Source: Hyphomicrobiales bacterium (GTDB lineage Bacteria > Pseudomonadota > Alphaproteobacteria > Rhizobiales > Rhizobiaceae). Taken from it: 64,000 nt of DNA. Of this stretch, positions 1-9,062 are shown piece after piece. Below the pieces are notes generated by a model. That model saw only the letters and a program-made list of their open reading frames with translations. It did not search any database and had not been told where the DNA came from. Both the position numbers and the translations under genes were made by a program. The DNA lies in the NCBI GenBank assembly GCA_900473685.1, contig UCNE01000014.1, positions 186,001 to 250,000 of the forward strand. The letters are read 5' to 3'. Within the stretch, counting starts at the first letter, position 1; each line of letters opens with the position of its first letter.

Positions 1-193
1 GGTTTGAAGTCAAGGACTGCGGCCGACGCGGCTCTCGCTGCAGCGCAAACAATTCTCAATTTTGTTGGCGCGGAATCTGGTTTTGCCATTATCGCCACCT
101 ATATTGAATGGGTGCAAACGCCTGATCTATCGAGACGCAGACCGGACATCCGGCCATCGCCGGGATTTCGTTGAGAAAGCGACACGCCACGCG

Positions 194-1543
194 ATGAATA
201 TCCATAGAAACACTGTTTCCACCCACCTGCTGGACCGCGTATCGAATTGGTTGCAGCAGGCTGCCCTCAACGGCGAAACTTTAGAGACGGTCGTGACCGG
301 CTTTTGCGAGAGACTGGCGGCGTCCGGCGTGCCGCTCAGCCGAGTCCATTTGAGCTTTTCGATGCTGCATCCGCTCTACGACGCGCTGGGCTTCACCTGG
401 CTGCGTGGCCAGGGTGTCACCGTCGAAGGCTACCGCGCCGACCCGACCGACGACAAACCGGACCGGTTCTTGCTCAGCCCCTATTATTATCTGCTGAGCA
501 ACAATCTCGAGCACATGCGCCGGCAGATCGATCCTTCGATGCGCTCGGAATTTCCGATCTTCGACGAATTGAAGGAAATGGGCGTCACCGACTATATCGC
601 CTTCGTCCAATCGTTCGGCGAAACCTCCGGCCAGGGCATGATCGGCTCGTGGTCCACCGATGCCTATGGCGGCTTCAGCGACAATGTCATTGAGGCTCTG
701 CTGCGCATCCAGAACAATCTGGCCGTTGCCGCCAAGATGGCCGTTCTCGGCAAGCTCGCCGACAATATGCTGACCACCTATCTCGGCGCCAATGCCGGCA
801 AGCGGGTGCTGTCCGGCCAGACGCGGCGCGGCGATGGCGAAACCATCCGGGCGGCTCTGGTCATGGCCGACATGCGCCAGTCGACGGTGCTTGCCGAAAA
901 GGAAGGCCGGCAGGTCTATATCGACACGCTCAACCAGTTCTTCGATGCGATCGCCACTCCGTTCAGCCGCAATGGCGGCGAAATCCTGAGCTTTGTCGGC
1001 GATGGTTTTCTTGCCGTCTACCCTTGCGGCCGCCACCGCGAGCCGTCGCAGGTCGCAGCCCTTGTGGCGATGGCTGCCGTCCGCCAGGCTTCCGCGCACA
1101 TGGCCGAACTCAATGCCGGCCGCCAGCGGCAGGATCTTCCGGAAGTCCGGTATGGCATCGGGCTGCACGTCGGCAATGTCATGTTCGGCAATGTCGGCCT
1201 CAATGACCGCCTGACCTTTTCGGCCTTCGGCGCCGCCGTCAACGAGGTGGAGCGGCTGCAGGGCCTGACGAAGAAATACGCCCAGCCGATCATCGCCAGC
1301 CAATCCTTCGCCACCTATTGCGGCGGCGACTGGGTAACACTAGGCCAGGAAAAGCTGCGCGGCGTCGGCCAGAAGGTTACCGTGCTTCTGCCCGGGCAAG
1401 ACAATATGAAGCTCGATGATGGCGAAGCCATCCGCAACAACGCAATGGAGACACGATCCGAGGCCGAGCAGGTCATGCTGCTTTATCGTAACAGCAAGAA
1501 ACCGCAGCCGCGCGACCTCCTCTGGAACAAGCTGCTGCAGTAA
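194..1543 (+). CDS. Class III adenylate/guanylate cyclase
   Basis: Predicted nucleotide cyclase of about 449 residues, making cAMP or cGMP from the NTP in the cytoplasm. The C-terminal half is a class III catalytic domain: the two metal-binding aspartates are visible as MADMRQST (Asp about 226) and FVGDGF (Asp about 270), and the transition-state Asn/Arg pair as NEVERL (about 350-354). The first roughly 200 residues match no domain I recognise and have no obvious transmembrane segment, so they are probably a soluble sensor region. I chose the ATG at 194 because the codons upstream (open from 62) look non-coding. Rhizobia typically carry many such cyclases. A stand-alone cNMP-binding protein lies at 15606, but no direct link is shown. 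Confidence 0.85.
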   Translation: MNIHRNTVSTHLLDRVSNWLQQAALNGETLETVVTGFCERLAASGVPLSRVHLSFSMLHPLYDALGFTWLRGQGVTVEGYRADPTDDKPDRFLLSPYYYLLSNNLEHMRRQIDPSMRSEFPIFDELKEMGVTDYIAFVQSFGETSGQGMIGSWSTDAYGGFSDNVIEALLRIQNNLAVAAKMAVLGKLADNMLTTYLGANAGKRVLSGQTRRGDGETIRAALVMADMRQSTVLAEKEGRQVYIDTLNQFFDAIATPFSRNGGEILSFVGDGFLAVYPCGRHREPSQVAALVAMAAVRQASAHMAELNAGRQRQDLPEVRYGIGLHVGNVMFGNVGLNDRLTFSAFGAAVNEVERLQGLTKKYAQPIIASQSFATYCGGDWVTLGQEKLRGVGQKVTVLLPGQDNMKLDDGEAIRNNAMETRSEAEQVMLLYRNSKKPQPRDLLWNKLLQ

Positions 1544-1581
1544 AGAGCCGGCGATGAACGCCTCTTTGCGGTGATTGCTTG

Positions 1582-1608
1582 GCGGGATAAACAACACAAC
1601 CATCCCGC
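1582..1608 (+). terminator. Stem-loop after the cyclase gene
   Basis: A 7-bp perfect inverted repeat (GCGGGAT / ATCCCGC) with a 13-nt A/C-rich loop lies about 40 nt after the cyclase stop. There is no T-tract, so it is at best a weak or factor-assisted terminator. The rest of the 258-nt gap up to 1801 shows nothing else clear and presumably holds the promoter of the next operon. Confidence 0.25.
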
Positions 1609-1801
1609 TCGAATGATTGACATTTCCCCATCACGCCGGCTGGCCGCCGCCGTGAGTATATCCGTGCGCACTTTACCAGCCGAAGGTCATGGACACGTCA
1701 AATTCCGTGCGATAGTCTCTTTTTTGAGGAAGCCGGGCTTACCCCCGGAGGCACGCTCCGCATGATCGCGGAACGCCATCAGAACAAGGACACTTGCTGG
1801 C

Positions 1802-3703
1802 ATGAAATCAGGCGCGGACCTGCTGCGGATCGAGAATTTGGGTATCTCGTTCGCGATGCTCGGCGGGCAGATCGATGCTGTCCGAAATGCCAGCCTGCGC
1901 GTGCTGCCAGGCAAGGTGACGGCGCTGGTCGGCGAAAGCGGCTCCGGCAAATCGGTGATCAGCCAGGCGGTGATGGGCATCCTGCCGAAAACTGCCACCT
2001 GCGGCGGCCGCATCCTCTTTTGCGACCCGGCCCATGGCGAACAACCCGTTGACCTTCTGGCCATGCCGCGCGACGGGCGCGAAATCCGCAACCTGCGCGG
2101 CAACCGTATCGGCAAGATTTTCCAGGAGCCGATGACCTCGCTGTCGCCGCTGCACACGATCGGCAACCAGATCAGCGAATCCCTGAAAATCCACACGCCG
2201 ATGTCGGGCCGCGAGCGGCGCGAGCGCACCGAAGAAATGCTCGGCATGGTCGGCTTCCAGAAGCCGGCCCGCGCCTTCGACATGTATCCGTTCGAACTGT
2301 CCGGCGGCATGCGCCAGCGCGCCATGATCGCCATGGCGCTGATCTGCAACCCTTCGCTGCTAATCGCCGACGAGCCGACCACCGCGCTTGACGTGACCAT
2401 CCAGGCGCAGATCCTGCAATTGCTGCGCGGACTGCAGACCAAGTTGAACATGGCGATGCTTTTGATCACCCACGATCTTGGCGTCGTCGCCAATGTCGCC
2501 GACGAGGTCGTCGTCATCTATCACGGCGAGATCATGGAGGCCGGCCCGGTCGAGACGATTTTCCGCAATCCCTCGCATCCCTATCTCAAGGGCCTGATGG
2601 CCGCCGTTCCGCATTTCGATATGAAGCCGGGCGAGCGCCTGAAGGCCTTGCGCGAAGTGCCGGTCAATACGAGCAATCTGCTCGGCAAGAAGAAGATCGT
2701 TGCCGCCGATGAAGCCCTCAAGCCGGAAATCCTGCTTTCGGTGCGCGATGTCAGCAAGACGTTCACCACCCGCAAGTCGAGCTGGCTGACCAAGGATAAC
2801 GCGTCAGCCGTCAAGGCGGTCGATGGGGTCAGCTTCGATATCATGCGCGGCGAATGTCTCGGGCTGGTGGGCGAAAGCGGCTGCGGCAAGACAACGCTCA
2901 GCAAGATCCTGATGCGCGCCGTCACCCCGGATACGGGCGCGGTGATGCTCAACAGCAGCGACGGTCCGATCGACGTCTTGAAGGCTGAAGGCTCCGGGCT
3001 GCAGGAGTTGCGCACCAAGGTACAGATGGTGTTCCAGGATCCCGTCTCCTCGCTGTCGCCGCGCATGACCGTTCAGAACATCCTCAGCGAACCGCTGGAA
3101 ATCCATGGACGCGGCAGCGGCAAGTCCCGCGTCGAGACCGTCAAGGCGCTGTTGAAGGCGATCGGGCTCAGCGAACGCCACCTCAACCGTTATCCGCACA
3201 GTTTTTCCGGTGGCCAGCGCCAGCGCATCGGCATTGCCAGAGCACTGGCACTTGGGCCTGACCTGTTGATCTGCGACGAGCCCGTCTCGGCGCTTGACGT
3301 GTCGGTCCAGGCGCAGATCCTCAACCTCTTGAAGGATCTGCAGAAGGAGCTGGGGCTCACCTATCTGTTCATCTCGCACAATCTCGCCGTCGTCGACTAC
3401 ATGGCCGACCGGATCGCGGTGATGTGCGGCGGACGCATCGTCGAGATCGCGCCACGCGAAACCCTGATGGAAGCACCCGTTCATCCCTATACGAAATCGT
3501 TGCTTGCCGCCGTGCCCTTCCCCGATCTTGACAGGCCGCTCGATTTTTCGATGCTCAACCCAAGCGGTGCCGCCGACAAGCGCAGCTGGGGCAGGCATTT
3601 TTCCGACGAGGGCGAAGAAGACGTGCTGGGGACGGCAGACCTCGGCAACGGCCATCTTGTTCTGGCGCGAAAGAGCGCCGATGTCGGGGAGCTGGTACCA
3701 TGA
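1802..3703 (+). CDS. ABC importer ATPase, two fused nucleotide-binding domains (peptide/opine type)
   Basis: Cytoplasmic ATPase of 633 residues that powers the importer encoded just downstream. It is a tandem fusion of two Opp/Dpp-type domains, as in YejF. Domain 1 has Walker A GESGSGKS (about 44-51), signature LSGGMRQR (about 167) and Walker B ADEPTTALD (about 190). Domain 2 has GESGCGKT (about 357), FSGGQRQR (about 469) and CDEPVSALD (about 493). All catalytic motifs look intact, and each half is followed by the oligopeptide-type C-terminal stretch (NPSHPYLKGL, HPYTKSLLA). Its stop overlaps the binding-protein start (ATGA), so the four genes 1802-7774 form one operon. The substrate cannot be read from the sequence. 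Confidence 0.93.
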   Translation: MKSGADLLRIENLGISFAMLGGQIDAVRNASLRVLPGKVTALVGESGSGKSVISQAVMGILPKTATCGGRILFCDPAHGEQPVDLLAMPRDGREIRNLRGNRIGKIFQEPMTSLSPLHTIGNQISESLKIHTPMSGRERRERTEEMLGMVGFQKPARAFDMYPFELSGGMRQRAMIAMALICNPSLLIADEPTTALDVTIQAQILQLLRGLQTKLNMAMLLITHDLGVVANVADEVVVIYHGEIMEAGPVETIFRNPSHPYLKGLMAAVPHFDMKPGERLKALREVPVNTSNLLGKKKIVAADEALKPEILLSVRDVSKTFTTRKSSWLTKDNASAVKAVDGVSFDIMRGECLGLVGESGCGKTTLSKILMRAVTPDTGAVMLNSSDGPIDVLKAEGSGLQELRTKVQMVFQDPVSSLSPRMTVQNILSEPLEIHGRGSGKSRVETVKALLKAIGLSERHLNRYPHSFSGGQRQRIGIARALALGPDLLICDEPVSALDVSVQAQILNLLKDLQKELGLTYLFISHNLAVVDYMADRIAVMCGGRIVEIAPRETLMEAPVHPYTKSLLAAVPFPDLDRPLDFSMLNPSGAADKRSWGRHFSDEGEEDVLGTADLGNGHLVLARKSADVGELVP

Positions 3704-5601
3704 TCACACGACGCACCACCCTTGGCCTGCTTGCGACCGCTCTCGTACCAGGCGTCGCCCGGGCGACCCCGGAACCGCCATTCCTGCGGCCTTTTCTGCG
3801 GGCTCAGGCCCTGCCCGACCTGAAGGACCGCCTGCCGGCCAATCCACGCCGCGTCAATCTGGCCGCCATGGGCCGGCAGCCCGGCAAGTATGGCGGCACC
3901 GTGCGCATGCTGATCGGCAGCCAGAAAGACATCCGGATGATGACGATCAACGGCTATGCCCGTCTGGTCGGCTATACCGAGGACCTTAAGTTCCAGCCCG
4001 ATATCCTGGAAAGCTTCGACGTTCAGGAAGGCCGGATTTTCACCTTCAAGATCCGCGACGGCCATCGCTGGTCGAACGGCAGCTACCTGACTTCCGAGGA
4101 TTTCCGCTATACCTGGGAAGACGTCATCCTCAACAAGGAGCTGCGCAAGGGCGGTATCCAGCGTGAGCTTCTCGCCGATGGTGAGGGGCCGGCATTCGAG
4201 ATCATCGATAACCTGACCGTCCGCTACACCTGGAAAGCCCCCAATCCGGATTTTCTCCCGGGTCTTGCTGCCGCCTCGCCGGTCGTCATCCTGATGCCGT
4301 CGGCCTATATGCGGCACTTCCACAAGAAGTATCAGGATGATTTCCGCCTGTCGGCGCTGATGAAACGGTACCGCGTCAAGAAATGGGCCGACCTACACAT
4401 CAAGATGTCGCGCCAGTACCGCCCGGAAAATCCCGAGCTGCCGTCACTGGATCCGTGGATTCCCCGTACCGCGCCGCCGGCCGAGCAGTTCGTATTCGAG
4501 CGCAACCCGTTCTTCCACCGGATCGACGAAAACGGCCTGCAGCTGCCCTATATTGATCGCTGGCTGCTCAATATCAGCTCGTCGGAAATCATCGCTGCCA
4601 AGACCGGCGCGGGCGAGACGGACCTGCAGTCCACCGGCATCGACTTCTCCGACTACGCCTTCTTCAAGGATGCCGAGAAGCGTTATCCGGTGAAGGTCAA
4701 TCTGTGGAAGCGTATCCAGGGTTCGCGCCTCACCCTCTTGCCCAACCTCAACTGCAGCGACAAGGTCTGGCGCGATCTGTTCTGGGATGTGCGCGTGCGC
4801 CGCGCGCTGTCACTGGCGATCGACCGGCGTGAAATCAACATGGTGAGCTTTTACGGCCTTGCCACGGAGAGCTCCGATACGATCCTGCCGGAGAGCCCGC
4901 TTTACAAACCGGAATATGCCGCTGCATGGGCAAGCCACGATCCCGATCAGGCCAACCGGCTGCTGGACGAGGCCGGGCTGACCAACCGCAACAGCGATGG
5001 CATCCGCCTGCTGCCGGATGGCCGGGAAGCCCAGATTGTCGTCGAGACCGCCGGTGAGAGTACGCTCGAGACCGACGTGCTGGAGCTCATCAAGGACCAC
5101 TGGTCGAAAATCGGCTTGGCGCTCTTTATCAAGACCTCGCAGCGGGACGTTTTCAGCAGCCGGACGATGGGCGGCGACATCATGATGTCCATGTGGTCGG
5201 GCATCGAAAATGGCGTGCCCACCGCCGATATGAACCCCGGCGACCTTGCTCCGAGTAGGGACGATCAGTTTCAATGGCCGGTTTGGGGCATGTACTACTT
5301 GTCCATCGGGCAGAACGGAACTGCGCCGGAATTGCCAGAAGCGATCAAGCTGGTCGAGCTCCTCAAGGAATGGCGAAAGACCGTCGACACCGGGGAAAAG
5401 ACGCGGATCTGGCACGAGATGCTGGAGATCTATACGCAGAGCGTCTTTTCGATCGGCATTGTCAACGCCGCACTGCAGCCGATCATGCACTCCGCCTATA
5501 TCCGCAATATCCCCGAAAAAGGCCTCTACGGCTTTGACCCGACCTGTTATCTCGGGGTCTACATGCCAGATACGTTCTGGTACAGCGAAGAGGTTAGCTG
5601 A
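3700..5601 (+). CDS. ABC substrate-binding protein, family 5 (peptide/opine type)
   Basis: Periplasmic binding protein of 633 residues in the SBP_bac_5 family, which delivers oligopeptides, opines or oligosaccharides to Opp-type permeases. The N-terminus carries a twin-arginine-like signal (TRRTTLGLLATAL, then an Ala-x-Ala type cleavage region near residue 24), so export through Tat is likely. The family core is recognisable in the region around YGGTVRMLIG and WSNGSYLTSEDFRYTWEDV. It is somewhat longer than the usual 500-600 residues. The start overlaps the ATPase stop by four bases and the first permease follows after 2 nt. Gene order (ATPase, binding protein, permease, permease) is unusual because the binding protein is not first. 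Confidence 0.92.
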   Translation: MITRRTTLGLLATALVPGVARATPEPPFLRPFLRAQALPDLKDRLPANPRRVNLAAMGRQPGKYGGTVRMLIGSQKDIRMMTINGYARLVGYTEDLKFQPDILESFDVQEGRIFTFKIRDGHRWSNGSYLTSEDFRYTWEDVILNKELRKGGIQRELLADGEGPAFEIIDNLTVRYTWKAPNPDFLPGLAAASPVVILMPSAYMRHFHKKYQDDFRLSALMKRYRVKKWADLHIKMSRQYRPENPELPSLDPWIPRTAPPAEQFVFERNPFFHRIDENGLQLPYIDRWLLNISSSEIIAAKTGAGETDLQSTGIDFSDYAFFKDAEKRYPVKVNLWKRIQGSRLTLLPNLNCSDKVWRDLFWDVRVRRALSLAIDRREINMVSFYGLATESSDTILPESPLYKPEYAAAWASHDPDQANRLLDEAGLTNRNSDGIRLLPDGREAQIVVETAGESTLETDVLELIKDHWSKIGLALFIKTSQRDVFSSRTMGGDIMMSMWSGIENGVPTADMNPGDLAPSRDDQFQWPVWGMYYLSIGQNGTAPELPEAIKLVELLKEWRKTVDTGEKTRIWHEMLEIYTQSVFSIGIVNAALQPIMHSAYIRNIPEKGLYGFDPTCYLGVYMPDTFWYSEEVS

Positions 5602-5603
5602 CC

Positions 5604-6602
5604 ATGCTGCGTTACATTTTCTGGCGTATCATGGCGATGATCCCGACATTGGTGATTATCTCCGCGCTGGTCTTCACCATCATCGAATTGCCGCCGGGCG
5701 ATTACTTCGAGAGTTACATAGCCGAACTTCGCGCCCAGGGCGAAGCGGTGGACACCGCCGAGATCGATGCCTTGCGCAAGGAGTACGGTTTCGATCAGCC
5801 GCCGGTGATCCGCTACTTCCATTGGGCCACGGGCTTGTTGCAGGGCGATTACGGCTATTCGTTCGAGTATCAGCTGCCAGTCAACGAGGTGGTCGGCGAC
5901 CGGCTCTGGCTGACGGTGCTGGTCTCCTTCGTCACCATCCTGTTCACATGGCTGATCGCCTTTCCGATCGGCATCTATTCCGCCACGCACCAATATAGCT
6001 GGGGCGATTACGGGCTGACCTTCCTCGGCCTGATCGGTATCGCCATTCCGAATTTCATGTTCGCGCTGATCCTGATGTATTTCGCCAATATCTGGTTCGG
6101 CACCTCGATCGGCCATCTGATGGATCAGAAATATCTGGCCGAACCGATGAGTTGGGAGAAGGCGAAGTCCATTCTCGAGCATCTGTGGATCCCCGTGCTG
6201 ATCGTCGGCACCGCCGGCACGGCCGGCATGATCCGCCGCCTGCGCGCCAATCTGCTCGACGAACTGCAAAAACAATATGTCGTGACCGCCCGGGCAAAGG
6301 GCTTGCATCCGTTCCGCGCGCTGGTCAAATATCCGCTGCGCATGGCACTCAACTTCTTCATCTCGGATATCGGCTCGATCCTGCCGGCAATCATTTCCGG
6401 AGCCGAAATCACGGCGATCGTGCTTTCGCTCGAAACGACAGGACCGATGCTGATAAAAGCGTTGCAAAGTCAGGATATGTATCTGGCCGGCTCATTCCTG
6501 ATGTTCCTGGCATTCCTCACCGTGATCGGCGTGCTGATCTCAGACATTGCGCTCGCATTCCTCGATCCGCGCATCAGATTGCAAGGCGGTAGCACCAAGT
6601 GA
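5604..6602 (+). CDS. ABC importer permease, OppB/DppB type
   Basis: Inner-membrane permease of 332 residues, first of two in the peptide/opine-type importer. It starts with a membrane span (residues about 9-29) followed by the periplasmic loop and further spans characteristic of the OppB/DppB family. The cytoplasmic EAA-like coupling loop appears around VVTARAKGLHPFRALVKYPLR, with the conserved A-x-x-K-G pattern. The gene begins 2 nt after the binding-protein stop and overlaps the next permease start by four bases. Confidence 0.92.
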   Translation: MLRYIFWRIMAMIPTLVIISALVFTIIELPPGDYFESYIAELRAQGEAVDTAEIDALRKEYGFDQPPVIRYFHWATGLLQGDYGYSFEYQLPVNEVVGDRLWLTVLVSFVTILFTWLIAFPIGIYSATHQYSWGDYGLTFLGLIGIAIPNFMFALILMYFANIWFGTSIGHLMDQKYLAEPMSWEKAKSILEHLWIPVLIVGTAGTAGMIRRLRANLLDELQKQYVVTARAKGLHPFRALVKYPLRMALNFFISDIGSILPAIISGAEITAIVLSLETTGPMLIKALQSQDMYLAGSFLMFLAFLTVIGVLISDIALAFLDPRIRLQGGSTK

Positions 6603-7774
6603 CGGTATCCCTCCCCCAATCCGGCGAACCGCTGTCGCATTACGTCTCGACAGCCCCCTTCGATCCGCATTCCGTCGATGTGATGACGGAGGAACAGTCG
6701 CGGATCTATCAGGCCTCGCAGTTGCGGCTGATGTGGTGGAAATTCAAGAAACACCGGCTTGCGCTGTTTTCACTGTATTTCCTCGCCATTCTCTACGTAA
6801 CCATTGCCATCGTCGAGTTCCTGGCCCCCTACAATCTGCATACCCGCAACGTCGATTTCATCCATTCGCCGCCACAAAGCGTCCATCTGTTCAACGATGG
6901 AAACTTCGTCGGACCGTTCGTCTATGGCCGCACGATGACGCTGGACATGGATACGCTGCGGCGAATCTATACGGAAAATAAGGACCAGGTCGAACCGCTC
7001 CGCTTCTTCTGCCGGGGCGACGGCTACAAATTCTGGGGTCTTGTTGAGACCAATGTCCATCTGGTTTGCCCGGCCAAGGACGGACAGCTCTTTCTTCTCG
7101 GCACTGATCGCCTTGGCCGCGACGTGCTGTCGCGTATCCTCTACGGCGCCCGGATATCGTTGACCATCGGTCTGCTCGGTATCACCATGAGCTTCGTGCT
7201 GGGCATCACCATCGGCGGGCTTGCCGGTTATCATGGCGGCATCTTCGACCTCATCGTCCAGCGCATTATCGAAGTGTTGCAATCGATACCCAGTATCCCG
7301 TTGTGGATGGCGCTCGCGGCCATCATGCCGGTCACCTGGAGCCCGATCCTGATCTACCTGGGCATAACGGCCATTCTCGGCCTGCTCGACTGGACGGGGC
7401 TGGCGCGCGCCGTCCGCTCGAAACTGCTGGCCCTGCGCGAAGAGGACTACGTTCTGGCAGCCCAGCTGATGGGTGCCGGATCAAGCCGTATCATCGGCCG
7501 CCACCTGGTCCCCGGCTTCATGTCGCACCTGATCGCCACCGCGACCCTTGCGGTCCCCGGCATGATCCTTGGCGAGACGGCCCTGAGTTTCCTTGGTCTT
7601 GGTCTCCGTCCGCCGATCACCAGCTGGGGTATTCTGCTGACGGAAGCCCGCAGCGTCAGCGTCATTGCTTTTTATCCCTGGCTGTTGTTTCCAATCATCC
7701 CGGTCATTCTCGTGATTCTGGCGTTCAATTTCCTGGGCGATGGTCTGCGTGATGCCGCCGATCCGTATAAGTGA
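6599..7774 (+). CDS. ABC importer permease, OppC/DppC type
   Basis: Second inner-membrane permease of the importer, 391 residues. It begins at a GTG overlapping the stop of the previous gene. An N-terminal cytoplasmic tail of about 50 residues and the first membrane span (LALFSLYFLAILYVTIAI) precede a long periplasmic loop, then GTDRLGRDVLSRILYGARIS, a hallmark of the OppC/DppC family. The coupling loop is visible near EEDYVLAAQLMGAGSSRII. The periplasmic loop (about residues 75-175) is larger than in many OppC proteins. The next gene starts 72 nt downstream on the same strand, so read-through into the glycosyltransferase genes is possible. Confidence 0.92.
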   Translation: MTVSLPQSGEPLSHYVSTAPFDPHSVDVMTEEQSRIYQASQLRLMWWKFKKHRLALFSLYFLAILYVTIAIVEFLAPYNLHTRNVDFIHSPPQSVHLFNDGNFVGPFVYGRTMTLDMDTLRRIYTENKDQVEPLRFFCRGDGYKFWGLVETNVHLVCPAKDGQLFLLGTDRLGRDVLSRILYGARISLTIGLLGITMSFVLGITIGGLAGYHGGIFDLIVQRIIEVLQSIPSIPLWMALAAIMPVTWSPILIYLGITAILGLLDWTGLARAVRSKLLALREEDYVLAAQLMGAGSSRIIGRHLVPGFMSHLIATATLAVPGMILGETALSFLGLGLRPPITSWGILLTEARSVSVIAFYPWLLFPIIPVILVILAFNFLGDGLRDAADPYK

Positions 7775-7846
7775 AGTGGATACCCAAATGCTAAGGCCCC
7801 TCCTCGCGACGATTGGCAAGGCCATGGGAGACAAGAGGCTGCGCTC

Positions 7847-9055
7847 GTGACGCGCCGGATCGAAGACGCCCGCATCCTGATGTACAGCCACGACACGTTC
7901 GGTCTGGGTCATCTCAGGCGGTGCCGGACGATCGCACATTCGCTGGTCGAGGATTATCGCGGCGTCAATATCCTGATCATTTCAGGGGCGACGATCGCCG
8001 GTGCGTTCGACTACCGGGCGCGCGTTGATTTCGTCAAGATTCCCAGCGTTATCAAGCTGCGCAACGGCGAGTACACCTCGATGGACAGGCATATCGACCT
8101 GCACGAGACGATGAAGATGCGCAAATCGATCATCCGTCACACGGCAGAAACGTTCCAGCCCGACATCTTCATCGTCGACAAGGAACCGATGGGCCTGCAG
8201 GGCGAAGTCGAGGACACGCTGGCCTATCTGAAAAAGCAAGGAACGACCCTGGTTCTTGGTTTGCGCGAAGTCATGGATGCGCCGCATCTGCTCGATGCCG
8301 AATGGAAGCGTAATGATGTGCTGCGCAAGATCGGCCAGTTCTACGATAGCGTCTGGGTCTATGGCCCGCCGGACTTCTACGATCCCCTCGTCGGCCTCGA
8401 CGTGCCTCAGACTGTGCGCGGCAAGATGGATTTCGTCGGCTTTCTGCAGAGAAGCATCTCGCAGGACGTCGAATCCGAACACAAGCCCAAGGGCGACTAT
8501 ATCCTGATCACCACCGGTGGCGGCGGTGATGGTTCGGACCTGATCCATGACGTGATCGACGCCTATCAGGAGGACCCGACGCTGACGCACAAGGCGCTGA
8601 TCGTGCTTGGCCCCTACATGCCGGCCAAGCAGCGCCACAAGCTGATCCTGAAATGCGCCAAGATCCCCTATGTCGAGGTCATCGAGTTCGACAACCGGAT
8701 GGAAGAGCTAATCGCCGGCGCCAAAGGCGTCGTCGCCATGGGCGGCTACAACACCTATTGTGAAATCCTGTCCTTCGACAAGCCGGCGCTGATCGTTCCC
8801 CGGGTGATGCCACGGGAAGAGCAACTGATCCGCGCCAGCCGGGCGGCCGAACTGGGCCTCATCGATATGCTTCTTCCGGAACAGGCAGCCGATCCCATGC
8901 GCTTTGCCGCAGCACTGAAGGCCCTGCCGGATCGCGATCCGCCCTCCAAGAGCGCCAAGGGCATGACGCTTGAAGGCCTGGCGAACATCTCGCAGATCGT
9001 CGGAGAATGGCTCGGCCGCCGCGACCGCGAGCATTTGACGGTCGTAAAAGGTTGA
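7847..9055 (+). CDS. GT-B glycosyltransferase, MurG-like (first of two paralogues)
   Basis: Predicted cytoplasmic or membrane-associated glycosyltransferase of 402 residues with a MurG/GT28-like GT-B fold. The N-terminal domain has FGLGHLRRCRTIAHSL near residues 17-32, the C-terminal nucleotide-sugar domain has the Gly-rich TTGGGGDGSDLI and the diagnostic MGGYNTYCEIL stretch. The protein encoded at 10300-11445 shares both signatures (GIGHLARASRIARAL; QAGYNTVCDIL), so the two are paralogues. GTG start with an AGAGG ribosome-binding site about 9 nt upstream. Donor and acceptor sugars are unknown; neighbours suggest assembly of a surface or exported glycan. Confidence 0.8.
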   Translation: MTRRIEDARILMYSHDTFGLGHLRRCRTIAHSLVEDYRGVNILIISGATIAGAFDYRARVDFVKIPSVIKLRNGEYTSMDRHIDLHETMKMRKSIIRHTAETFQPDIFIVDKEPMGLQGEVEDTLAYLKKQGTTLVLGLREVMDAPHLLDAEWKRNDVLRKIGQFYDSVWVYGPPDFYDPLVGLDVPQTVRGKMDFVGFLQRSISQDVESEHKPKGDYILITTGGGGDGSDLIHDVIDAYQEDPTLTHKALIVLGPYMPAKQRHKLILKCAKIPYVEVIEFDNRMEELIAGAKGVVAMGGYNTYCEILSFDKPALIVPRVMPREEQLIRASRAAELGLIDMLLPEQAADPMRFAAALKALPDRDPPSKSAKGMTLEGLANISQIVGEWLGRRDREHLTVVKG

Positions 9056-9062
9056 GCCGGAA